This document shows, one piece after another, positions 54,791 through 62,191 of a stretch of DNA of 64,000 nt (its first letter is position 1; every line of letters begins with the position of its first letter). This DNA comes from CAWAMD01 sp963783045. Lineage in GTDB: Bacteria > Actinomycetota > Nitriliruptoria > Nitriliruptorales > Nitriliruptoraceae. The stretch lies in contig CAWAMD010000001.1 in the NCBI GenBank assembly GCA_963783045.1, positions 496,001 through 560,000 of the forward strand. The letters are read 5' to 3'. Under the pieces are notes generated by a model that was given only the letters and a program-made list of their open reading frames with translations, did no database searches and had not been told where the DNA came from. Position numbers and translations under genes: made by a program.

Positions 54791-55462
54791 ATGACCGTCA
54801 ACCTGGGACTGGACGACGTGCGTCCAGCGGTGATGACCATCGACCTGCACCGCGGCCACCTCGACCCGGAGGTGGCGACGATGCCGCTGCCGGACGACAT
54901 CTCTGCGGCCGTGCTCGGGGCGAACCTCGCGCTGCTCGGCCGGGCTCGCGAGGCCGGGATCCCGGCGGTGCACCTCGTGACGAGCTACCGCGACGAGTCG
55001 GAGATCGTGTCCAACCCGTTCTGGCGCTCGATCGCCGACACGTCCGCGACCCGGGCGAACAACCGGCGGCACAACCTCGAGGGTGGTCCCGGCGTCGCGC
55101 TCATGCCCGGCGTCTACCAGGACGGCGACGCGGTCCTGACCACGAAGAAGCGCTACGACTGCTTCCTCGCGACCGACCTCGAGTTCGTGCTGCGCCGCAG
55201 CCTCGACGTGAACACGCTGCTGATCGGGGGCGTGAACACGAACAGCTGCGTGCTGACGACGACCACGGCCGCGTCCGTGCGCGACTTCGCGTGCATCGTG
55301 GTGGAGGAGTGCGTCGACACGATGGACGGTCCGGACTTCCACGAGGCCGCCCTCAAGCTCATCGACCGCGCCTTCGGCTGGGTCATGACCATCGACGAGG
55401 CGCTCGCCGCCGTCGCCCCGCGCACCGCGCGTGCCGGCGCCGCCCCGGCCGCCGCCGGCTGA
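54791..55462 (+). CDS. isochorismatase-like cysteine hydrolase
   Basis: This is 223 aa. The catalytic triad can be read as Asp in AVMTIDLHRGHLDP, Lys in VLTTKKRYDCFLATDLE, and Cys in GGVNTNSCVLTTTTAASVRD with the cis-peptide just before. Members include N-carbamoylsarcosine amidase, nicotinamidase and maleamate amidase, so hydrolysis of a C-N bond is expected. It starts right after the CocE-like gene (TGA-A-ATG). Confidence 0.9.
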   Translation: MTVNLGLDDVRPAVMTIDLHRGHLDPEVATMPLPDDISAAVLGANLALLGRAREAGIPAVHLVTSYRDESEIVSNPFWRSIADTSATRANNRRHNLEGGPGVALMPGVYQDGDAVLTTKKRYDCFLATDLEFVLRRSLDVNTLLIGGVNTNSCVLTTTTAASVRDFACIVVEECVDTMDGPDFHEAALKLIDRAFGWVMTIDEALAAVAPRTARAGAAPAAAG

Positions 55463-55464
55463 GG

Positions 55465-55599
55465 TCGCCGGTGGCGCGGAGCGAAGCGAGCACGCACGGC
55501 GCAGCCTTGTTGCCGGTGGCGCGGAGCGAAGCGAGCACGCACGGCGCAGCCTTGTCGCCGGTGGCGCGGAGCGAAGCGAGCACGCACGGCGCAGCCTTG
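55465..55599. repeat. three tandem copies of a 45-bp repeat
   Basis: Exact 45-bp period (GCCGGTGGCGCGGAGCGAAG ... at 55467, 55512, 55557). Copies are almost identical. They fill the space between the hydrolase stop and the ribosome binding site of the next cupin. Related copies are at 46378-46453. Confidence 0.9.
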
Positions 55600-55615
55600 A
55601 TCAGGAGAGTCATCG

Positions 55616-55951
55616 ATGCCGTTCATCCGCTATGACGAGATCGAGTCCGAGTTCGTGACCCCGAAGCACTCCCGCGCCTACGGGGAGCTCGCCACCGGCG
55701 AGTCGATCGAGGTGGGACGCCTGCGGTTCCACGCGGGGGAGGGTGCCGAGGAGCACCACCATCCCCATGAGCAGATCGTGGTCATCCTCGAGGGGCGGCT
55801 GCGCGCCCACCTCGGCGGCGAGGTGGCCGAGCTCGGTCCGGGCGAAGGCTTCCATGCCCCACCGGACGTCCCCCACCACGTCGAGGCGCTCGAGGACACC
55901 GTGGTGCTGAGCTGCAAGAGTGTCATCGGCGGCATCGGTCACAAGATCTGA
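55616..55951 (+). CDS. small cupin, type B (second copy)
   Basis: This is 111 aa. Motif 1 GEGAEEHHHPHEQIVVILEG has an extra His, and motif 2 is PPDVPHHVEALEDTVVLSCK. It starts MPFIRYDEIESEFVTPKHSR, parallel to the type B cupin at 49577. AGGAGAG lies 6-8 bases before ATG 55616. Probably in one transcript with the two hydrolases upstream, despite the 45-bp repeats between. Confidence 0.87.
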   Translation: MPFIRYDEIESEFVTPKHSRAYGELATGESIEVGRLRFHAGEGAEEHHHPHEQIVVILEGRLRAHLGGEVAELGPGEGFHAPPDVPHHVEALEDTVVLSCKSVIGGIGHKI

Positions 55952-56120
55952 TGCGGGGTGGCGCAGGATCTGGCTCAGGCTGGGAGTGAGGGGCGGGGGC
56001 TGTGGTGCGTCGCGGGGTCCGGCGGGTGTGCGCCCGCACACGCCGACGGGCCGAATGCGGGCGTCGCGGGTCTCCGACTGCGATCGTAGGTCGATCCCGG
56101 AAAGCCCTTGACGGACATCG

Positions 56121-56138
56121 TGCATCTTATATGCTGCA
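56121..56138 (+). promoter_or_regulatory. shared operator site 4 (TGCATCTTATATGCTGCA) with promoter
   Basis: This is TGCA-TCT-TATA-TGC-TGCA, an exact fit to the shared pattern. It overlaps a likely -10 (TATGCT at 56130) placed 16 bp after TTGACG at 56108. It lies 121 bp upstream of the tctC lipoprotein gene, consistent with repression of the transporter operon. Confidence 0.72.
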
Positions 56139-56259
56139 ATCTGTCGGGAGGGCGGGAGCCTCGGAAGTGGAGCGACCGTCGACCGGCGTGTGCGGGGGGA
56201 ACGAAGGGATGTCGACCGTTCAGGGCGGTCGGGACAACCAACAGGGAGAGGTAGGGCGG

Positions 56260-57294
56260 ATGAGACGAAGCCTTCTGACCGTGCTGGGAGCTGTGATCCC
56301 GCTCGCGCTGGCGAGCTGCGGTGGCGGTTCCTCCAACAGCAACGAGCCGGCGAGCGCCGAGACCCAGTCCGAGCAGCAGTCGTCGGCGCCAGCGGACAGT
56401 GGATCGGAGCAGGCGGCTGGCACGCTGGACTGCCACTCGATCGAGTTCATCGTCCCCTACTCGCCGGGCGGCGGGTCGGACCGCCAGGTCCGGCGGCTGC
56501 AGCCCGGGATCGAGAAGGAGCTCGGGGTCTCGATCAACCCCGTCTACCAGACGGGGGGTGACGGTGCCGTCGGCTGGCAGGCGCTGAGCACCGCGGACCC
56601 GGACGGCTGCACGGTCGGCAACGTCGTGTCGCCGAACATCGTCCTGCTCTCGCTCAAGGGCGAGGACGTGGGCTTCAAGGCCGACGACTTCAGCTACATC
56701 GCCTGGACCGAGAACGTCCCGAACGCCCTGGCCGTGGCCAAGGACAGCAAGTACCAGACGATCGACGACTTCATCCAGGCCGCCAAGGACAACCCCGGCA
56801 AGCTCACGATCGGCGGCGTCGGTGACGTGGGCGAGCTGCTCACGAAGCAGGTCACCGAGGCCACGGGCATCGACATCACCTACGTGCCGGTCACCGGCGG
56901 CGTCGGTGACATCGTCCCGCAGCTGATGGGCGGGCATGTGGACGCCGGCATCTTCGGGGCGTCGCACATCACCGAGAACTCCGACTCGATCCGCGCGCTC
57001 GCCATCTCCGGCGACTCCGAGTCCGATGCCCTTCCCGGCATCCCGACCTTCACGTCGAAGGGCTACGAGGGCGTCACCCTGACGACCTCCTGGGGCGTGT
57101 CCGCGCCTCCGGGCACACCCGACGACATCCTCAAGATCTGGAACGACGCGATCGAGAAGACGGTCCAGTCCGAGGACGTCCAGGGCAAGCTGAAGGAGGC
57201 GGGACTGACGCCCCTGTCGCAGACACCGGCCGAGGCGATGCAGTACCTGCAGGACCAGGAAGCCGGCCTCAAGAAGGCGATGGGCAAGTCCTGA
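56260..57294 (+). CDS. tctC: tripartite tricarboxylate transporter substrate-binding lipoprotein (TctC/Bug)
   Basis: This is 344 aa. ATG 56260 gives a short lipoprotein signal (RRSLLTVLGAVIPLALASCG) with the lipobox Cys; ATG 56209 is in frame but spoils it. A Ser/Gln-rich linker follows, then the Bug fold with IEFIVPYSPGGGSDRQVRRL, GWQALSTADPDGCTVGNVVS and LTIGGVGDVGELLTKQVTEA. Tethered outside the membrane, it delivers a carboxylate to TctAB. A terminator-like hairpin follows the gene, which could raise its expression relative to tctAB. Confidence 0.92.
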   Translation: MRRSLLTVLGAVIPLALASCGGGSSNSNEPASAETQSEQQSSAPADSGSEQAAGTLDCHSIEFIVPYSPGGGSDRQVRRLQPGIEKELGVSINPVYQTGGDGAVGWQALSTADPDGCTVGNVVSPNIVLLSLKGEDVGFKADDFSYIAWTENVPNALAVAKDSKYQTIDDFIQAAKDNPGKLTIGGVGDVGELLTKQVTEATGIDITYVPVTGGVGDIVPQLMGGHVDAGIFGASHITENSDSIRALAISGDSESDALPGIPTFTSKGYEGVTLTTSWGVSAPPGTPDDILKIWNDAIEKTVQSEDVQGKLKEAGLTPLSQTPAEAMQYLQDQEAGLKKAMGKS

Positions 57295-57303
57295 TCCGGA
57301 CTC

Positions 57304-57328
57304 GGGGGCGCGGCGATGCCGCGCCCCC
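57304..57328 (+). terminator. hairpin between tctC and tctA
   Basis: GGGGGCGCGGC / GCCGCGCCCCC with a GAT loop, followed by GTTCGTT. A strong stem placed to end part of the transcripts after the binding-protein gene. Confidence 0.8.
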
Positions 57329-57453
57329 GTTCGTTCCTCCCACGCCTCGGCCTGCGGTGTGCATGATCGGCAGGTCGAGGAACCACCACCTCGGGCGCGG
57401 GTGACGGCCCGTTCCACACCGGCTTCCGGCCTTCGACGGACAACGAGGCGGAC

Positions 57454-58947
57454 ATGATCCACGGTCTGGTCACCATGCTGGGGCCAGAGGCACTGCTCTA
57501 CATCACGATCGGCGTGCTGGCGGGCATCGTGGTCGGTGCCCTGCCGGGGTTCACCGCGACGATGGGCACGGCCCTGCTGCTTCCCTTCACCTTCAACCTG
57601 CCGGCAGGTGAGGGGCTCGCCATGCTGGGGGCGCTCTACGTGTCGGCGATGTTCTCGGACGCCGTCCCGGCCTGTCTGGTGAACACCCCGGGCACACCCT
57701 CCGCGATGGCCACGGCGCTGGACGGCTTCCCGCTGACGAAGCAGGGCCGCGGGCAGGCCGCGATCGTCGCGTCGTGCTTCGCCTCGATGATCGGCACCTT
57801 CGTCGGCGGCCTGACCTTCCTCTTCCTGGCGGCGCCGCTGGCACACGTGGCGCTGCGGTTCGGGCCGCCCGAGTTCTTCTGGGTCGGCGTCTTCGCCATC
57901 ACGATCATCGGCAGCATCGCCGGTGACTCGCTGCTGAAGGGTCTGGCCGGTGGGGCGCTCGGCATGCTCATCGGCACGATCGGGATCAGCGCCACCGGCG
58001 CCGTGGCCCGCTACACCTTCGGCTTCCCCGAGCTGCGCGGCGGCGTCTCGATCGTCGCCGCCCTGATCGGCGTCTTCGCGATGCCGCAGATCCTCGACAT
58101 GGTCCGTAAGCGCAACGAGGAGGAGCTCGTCGCCGAGTACCGGCGCCAGCCCGGTGTCGCCCTCGAGACGGTCAAGGAGATCCTGAGCAAGCCGGTGAAC
58201 CTGATCCGGTCGTCGATCATCGGAACCGTCGTCGGGATCCTGCCCGGTGCCGGTGGCCCGGTCGCGGCGCTCGTCTCCTACCAGGAGGCGAAACGGTGGA
58301 GCAAGAACCGCAGCATGTTCGGCAAGGGCGCCCTCGAAGGCGTCGTCGCCTCCGAGGCCGCGAACAACGGCGCCGCCGGCGGGTCGATCATCCCGACCCT
58401 GGTGCTCGGCGTCCCCGGATCCGCGCCCGCGGCGGTCATCCTCGGCGCACTGCTGCTGCACGGCCTGCGGCCGGGACCGAACCTCTTCTCGACCCAGCCG
58501 ACCCTGGTCTACGGCTTCGCGTGGGCGATCATCATCGCGGGGATCGTCACCTACATCGCCGGGAGCCTGCTCGCCGGTGGGCTGGCCCGCATGGTGTCCA
58601 TCCCGGTGCGGCTGCTCGCGCCCATCGTGCTGTTCCTCTCGGTCGTCGGCGCCTTCGCGATCCGCGCAAACCTGACCGACGTGTACCTGATGCTCGGGCT
58701 CGGGATCGGCGTGTACTTCCTGTCGAAGCTCGGGTTCCACCCGGGGCCGATCGGGCTCGGGATCATCCTCGGTCCGATCGTCGAGCCGGCGCTCGTGCAG
58801 TCCATGGCCCTGTCGAAGGCGACCTCCACCTGGCACGTCTTCTTCGGACGCCCCGTCAGTCTCATCCTCATCGGCCTCACGATCCTGTCGGCCGGCTGGT
58901 CGGCATGGTCCAACGTCCGGGAGCGGCGCCATGCCAAGGCAGCCTGA
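57454..58947 (+). CDS. tctA: tripartite tricarboxylate transporter large permease (TctA)
   Basis: This is 497 aa with about twelve helices. TctA signatures: VVGALPGFTATMGTALLLPF, ALYVSAMFSDAVPACLVNTP followed by GTPSAMATALDGFPLTKQGR, and the mirrored second half GILPGAGGPVAALVSYQEAK and ASEAANNGAAGGSIIPTLVL. It forms the channel with TctB and receives substrate from TctC. GAGGCGG precedes ATG 57454. Its last codons overlap tctB by 17 bp. Confidence 0.95.
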   Translation: MIHGLVTMLGPEALLYITIGVLAGIVVGALPGFTATMGTALLLPFTFNLPAGEGLAMLGALYVSAMFSDAVPACLVNTPGTPSAMATALDGFPLTKQGRGQAAIVASCFASMIGTFVGGLTFLFLAAPLAHVALRFGPPEFFWVGVFAITIIGSIAGDSLLKGLAGGALGMLIGTIGISATGAVARYTFGFPELRGGVSIVAALIGVFAMPQILDMVRKRNEEELVAEYRRQPGVALETVKEILSKPVNLIRSSIIGTVVGILPGAGGPVAALVSYQEAKRWSKNRSMFGKGALEGVVASEAANNGAAGGSIIPTLVLGVPGSAPAAVILGALLLHGLRPGPNLFSTQPTLVYGFAWAIIIAGIVTYIAGSLLAGGLARMVSIPVRLLAPIVLFLSVVGAFAIRANLTDVYLMLGLGIGVYFLSKLGFHPGPIGLGIILGPIVEPALVQSMALSKATSTWHVFFGRPVSLILIGLTILSAGWSAWSNVRERRHAKAA

Positions 58948-59419
58948 CAGCAAGAGCGCGCCGGCACAGATGCGCCAGGACGCCCTCGGTGGCGTCGCGC
59001 TCATCGGCATCGCCCTCGTGTTCATCCTGAACGCGGGGGCGGGCAGCATGGACTGGCTGTTCCCCGAGGTGCTCGCCTACAGCCTCGTCGCCATCGGCGT
59101 CGTGCTCATCGGCCGGGCCGTGCTCGGCTACGGCGAGCGCGTCAACGTCATCCCGTCGGTGCTGCGCGGCAAGGGCACCGACGTGGCCGTGTTCGTCGTC
59201 CTGTCGGTCGTCTACGTCGCGCTCGCGAAGCCGGTGGGGTTCTGGGTGATGTCCCCGATCGTGCTGTTCGTCGCCGCCGTCTACCTCGCGAACACCCGGG
59301 ACCGCCGGGCGCTGACCCAGGCGGCGGTCGTCGCGGTCGTGGTGTCGGTCGTGGCCTACCTGCTGCTCCTGCAGGTCTTCTTCGTCCCGCTGCCGAAGGC
59401 GAAGTGGTGGCCCTTCTGA
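58931..59419 (+). CDS. tctB: tripartite tricarboxylate transporter small permease (TctB)
   Basis: This is 162 aa with four helices (LGGVALIGIALVFILNAGAG, VLAYSLVAIGVVLIGRAVLG, DVAVFVVLSVVYVALAKPVG, AAVVAVVVSVVAYLLLLQVF). The layout and position make it TctB despite low motif content. ATG 58931 lies within tctA, with GGGAG upstream. Confidence 0.9.
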   Translation: MPRQPDSKSAPAQMRQDALGGVALIGIALVFILNAGAGSMDWLFPEVLAYSLVAIGVVLIGRAVLGYGERVNVIPSVLRGKGTDVAVFVVLSVVYVALAKPVGFWVMSPIVLFVAAVYLANTRDRRALTQAAVVAVVVSVVAYLLLLQVFFVPLPKAKWWPF

Positions 59420-59491
59420 CGGCAGCCGGGCGTGGTCTCGCCGCCGCGCGGGCGCCGTGACTGAGTCGAGGGCCCGGGCGGGGGCGTCGTC

Positions 59492-60757
59492 ATGACCGGC
59501 ATCCGGGGGCGGCTCGAGGCACGGCCGGTCGTGACCGCGGTCGTCTACACCGTCGGCGGTGTGCTGCCGCTCTATCTCACCTCGGCGCAGGCGGTGCGGC
59601 TGCAGCAGGCGCTGGCGTTCGACAAGACGCACTTCGGGATCGTCGTGTCGAGCTTCTTCCTCGTCTCCGCGATCGCCGCCCGTCTGCTCGGGCCGGTCAT
59701 CGACCGCAACGGCCCGTCGGCGGCGTTCCGTGGGGCGGCGCTCATCACGCTGACGGCAACGCTGTTCATCGCGGTGGTGGCCCGCACCTGGTGGATGCTG
59801 GCCATCGGGCTGGGCATCGCCGGGCTGGCCAACTCCTTCGGTCAGGTCGCCGCCAACCTCGCGATCGCCACGGTCGTCCGCGGTGGGCGGCAGGGGCTCG
59901 CCTTCGCCGCGAAGCAGTCGGCCGTCCCGACCGGCGCCATGCTCGCCGGGTTGGCGCTGCCGTGGCTCGGTGCCGGCGCGAGCTGGCGCTGGCCCTACCT
60001 CGCCGGCGCCGTCGTGGCGGCCTGCCTCGCGGCGGTCAGTCCCCGGTTCGAGGTCACGCCGGCACACGCCGCCGCCACGTCGACGCTGACCGGCCCGCTC
60101 CTCGGGCTGATGGCGGTCGCCGCCGTGGCCGGCGGGATCGGCAACACGATGTCGGCCTTCGTCTCCGATGCCGCCGTCACCCTCGGATTCAGCGAGCCGA
60201 TCGCGGCGCGCCTGCTCACCGTGGGCGCGATCGCCGCGATCGCGGCGCGCCTGACCGCCGGGCTGAGCGCCGACCGCCGGCAGCGCACCGGCCTGCTCGA
60301 GATCACCGTGCTCATGTCGCTGGCGTGCGTCGGCCTCGCCGTGCTGGCGTCGACCGGCGGCTCGAAGCCCGCGTTCGTCGTCGGGATGGTGCTGACCTTC
60401 GCCGGCGCATGGGGCTGGCAGGGCGTCATGTACTTCCTCGTCATCCGCACGATCGACCTGCCCGCCGCCACGGCGACCGGGGCGGTCGCGTCGGGCGCCT
60501 TCCTCGGGACGGTGGTCGTGCCGCCGCTGGTCGGCGCGGTCGCGCAGGGCAGCTCGTACGCGACGGTCTTCCTCGGTGAGGCGGGGTTCCTGGCCTGCTC
60601 GATCGTCGCGGTGCAGCTCGCCCGCCGCGCGGCGGTCCGTGCCACCGCCCCTGACCGCGCCCGTCCGGTCCGACGCCCGTCCCGCCCGTTCCCCACGCCC
60701 ACCCCCGAGCAACGCCGCCTGGCCGGATCGACGCCGCGTTTCGCTCCCATGTCGTGA
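59492..60757 (+). CDS. MFS transporter
   Basis: This is 421 aa with about twelve helices. The MFS motif A region between helices 2 and 3 reads ARLLGPVIDRNGPSAAFRGA (G-x-x-x-D-R-x-G). VVRGGRQGLAFAAKQSAVPT and a second-half loop AARLTAGLSADRRQRTGLLE also fit. It probably carries a substrate or product of the same pathway. The final residues (GSTPRFAPMS) are encoded inside the repeated palindromic element at 60721-60780. Confidence 0.87.
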   Translation: MTGIRGRLEARPVVTAVVYTVGGVLPLYLTSAQAVRLQQALAFDKTHFGIVVSSFFLVSAIAARLLGPVIDRNGPSAAFRGAALITLTATLFIAVVARTWWMLAIGLGIAGLANSFGQVAANLAIATVVRGGRQGLAFAAKQSAVPTGAMLAGLALPWLGAGASWRWPYLAGAVVAACLAAVSPRFEVTPAHAAATSTLTGPLLGLMAVAAVAGGIGNTMSAFVSDAAVTLGFSEPIAARLLTVGAIAAIAARLTAGLSADRRQRTGLLEITVLMSLACVGLAVLASTGGSKPAFVVGMVLTFAGAWGWQGVMYFLVIRTIDLPAATATGAVASGAFLGTVVVPPLVGAVAQGSSYATVFLGEAGFLACSIVAVQLARRAAVRATAPDRARPVRRPSRPFPTPTPEQRRLAGSTPRFAPMS

Positions 60758-60780
60758 AAACATGGGGTGTCGTCTGGTCG
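60721..60780 (+). repeat. palindromic inverted element, left copy
   Basis: This matches the reverse complement of 61885-61944 over about 58 bp. Shared core: TCCCATGTCGTGAAAAC, then TGGGGTGTCG. It includes the MFS stop codon. With its partner it brackets the DUF559 gene. Confidence 0.8.
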
Positions 60781-60901
60781 CGAGCGGAGCGTCGCATGGT
60801 CGCGGGCGCAGGGGCGCCGGCAATCCACAGGCCGAGCCGGACCGTGGCCCCGGGGAGGGGGAACTCGGGAGGCCCGCCACGCATGCGTCCAGCTCCGTGC
60901 C

Positions 60902-61872
60902 ATGACCACGGACGACGAGGAGCCCGCCGCCGGCGCACCAGCGAGCACGCCGGGCCCGGATCCGACGGGCGGCTGCCGACCAGCGGCGCCAGCAGGCGCT
61001 CGACGACCCGCGACGCAGCTGCTCGACGCCGGGCTGGTCGGCCGGCGCCATCTCCCATGCGCTGGCCGACGGCACGTTCGAGCGCTGGCAGCTGGGTGTC
61101 TACGCCCCGGCGGGGCTGCCGCGGACCTTCGAGACGCGGCTGACGGCGGCCGAGCTGCGGCTGCCTGACGCCGTGGTCATCGGCCGGACCGCCGCACGGC
61201 TGTGGCTGCTGCCCGACTGCGACCGTGTCGACGAGATCGAGCTGGCCGTCCCGCGGCGGCACGTGCCCGCGCTCGAGGACGACGTGCAGGTGCGCTCGTA
61301 CCGTTGGCTGGCCGACGACCACGTCGTGCAGGTCGGGCGCCACCGGGTGCTGACGCCGGCGCACACGCTCGGGGACCTCGAGCCGGCACTGGTCCGCCGA
61401 CCGGCTGCTGGACGCCGCCGCGGACCTGTGGCGTCGGCGTCAGGGCGACCTGCCCGAGGAGCTTGCCCGGGTCGCGGCCATCCGGGGCTCGTTCCGCGGG
61501 GCCGGCACGCTGCGGGAGGTCCAGTCTCGTCTCGACCCCGGGTTCGGCCGGACCCGCTCCATCGCCGAGGTCCGGGCCTACCGCTACTGCAGGGAGTCGC
61601 CCCTGCCGACGCCCGCGGTCAACGTCCGCCGGCGGTTCCGTTCGGGCCGGCGCTGGGAGCTCGATCTCTACTGGGACACGCTTCGCGCCATCCTCGAGAT
61701 CGACGGGAGCCACCACGACCGGCCGTCCCAGGCGGAGCGCGACGCGCTCAAGGACGCGGACGCCGCCGCGGATGGCTACCTGCTGCGGCGCGTGCCGGCC
61801 GCCCTGACCGAGGACCGTGACGCCTTCCTCGCGGTCGTCGAGCGACTCCTCCATGACGCGGAACGCCGGTAG
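60902..61872 (+). CDS. AbiEi-like N-terminus plus DUF559 endonuclease-fold protein, two frame breaks
   Basis: ATG 60902 (TTDDEEPAAGAPAS) is a tentative start. Similarity continues in the next frame with SHALADGTFERWQLGVYAPA (AbiEi-type winged-helix end), then VVIGRTAARLWLLPDCDRVD and VLTPAHTLGDLEPAL. After a break near 61395 it reads VNVRRRFRSGRRWELDLYWD, then LEIDGSHHDRPSQAERDALK, the DUF559/Vsr-like E-x-D-G-x-x-H motif, to a stop at 61872. Two +1 insertions (one at 60950-61040, one near 61395) give 322 aa. Proteins of this kind are widespread in actinobacteria and suspected in phage defence or DNA repair. Function unproven. Confidence 0.72.
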
Positions 61873-61884
61873 CACGACCCACGA

Positions 61885-61944
61885 CCGGATCGACACCCCA
61901 CGTTTTCACGACATGGGACCGAAACCGGGGGTGTCGATCCGGCC
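61885..61944. repeat. palindromic inverted element, right copy
   Basis: This is itself a hairpin: GGATCGACACCCC (61887-61899) pairs with GGGGTGTCGATCC (61928-61940). It matches the left copy at 60721-60780 in inverted orientation. A further half copy (GGGTGTCGATCTGGCCG) is at 61998. Confidence 0.82.
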
Positions 61945-61958
61945 GGGCGGCGTTGCGC

Positions 61959-62000
61959 GGGGTGGGGCGGGGCACGGGCGGGACGGGGGGTAGGGGCGGG
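61959..62000 (+). other. G-run cluster with quadruplex potential
   Basis: Eight runs of three or more G fall within 42 nt, separated by one to three bases. It lies in the non-coding gap after the DUF559 gene. Confidence 0.6.
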
Positions 62001-62046
62001 TGTCGATCTGGCCGACCGCCTGTCCCCGGCACGCGCGCCTCGACAG

Positions 62047-62080
62047 CACGAGGCGCCCCGTGCGGACGGGGCGCCTCGTG
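62047..62080. terminator. strong hairpin between DUF559 and HMGL-like genes
   Basis: CACGAGGCGCCCCGT and ACGGGGCGCCTCGTG form a perfect 15-bp stem with a GCGG loop; AGCA/TGCT beyond can nearly extend it. Convergent position. Confidence 0.75.
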
Positions 62081-62149
62081 TGCTCCCCAGGGCGCCGCTG
62101 GGGGAAGCGGCGGACAGCGCGGAAGGGGCGGGGAGCGCAGTGGCTGGGG

Positions 62150-62181
62150 CCGGGGCCCTGCCTCGGAAGGCAGGGCCCCGG
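62150..62181 (-). terminator. terminator of the HMGL-like operon
   Basis: CCGGGGCCCTGCC and GGCAGGGCCCCGG form a perfect 13-bp stem with a 6-nt loop, 10 bp past the stop at 62192 on the minus strand. Confidence 0.78.
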
Positions 62182-62191
62182 GGAGGGGTCG

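Noticed and set aside
55465..55599. CRISPR array or small repeat peptide
   Set aside because: The 45-bp units have no spacers. The frames that translate to VARSEASTHGA-type repeats have no start with a ribosome binding site.
55975..59049. A 1024-codon open frame on the minus strand opposite the tct genes
   Set aside because: It is rich in Arg, Asp, His and Gly with no domain sense and lies antisense to tctC, tctA and part of tctB, all clearly recognised. Long antisense frames are expected at this GC content.
58877..61075. A 732-codon minus-strand open frame
   Set aside because: It covers tctB, the MFS gene and the DUF559 start in antisense with a biased composition and no motif.
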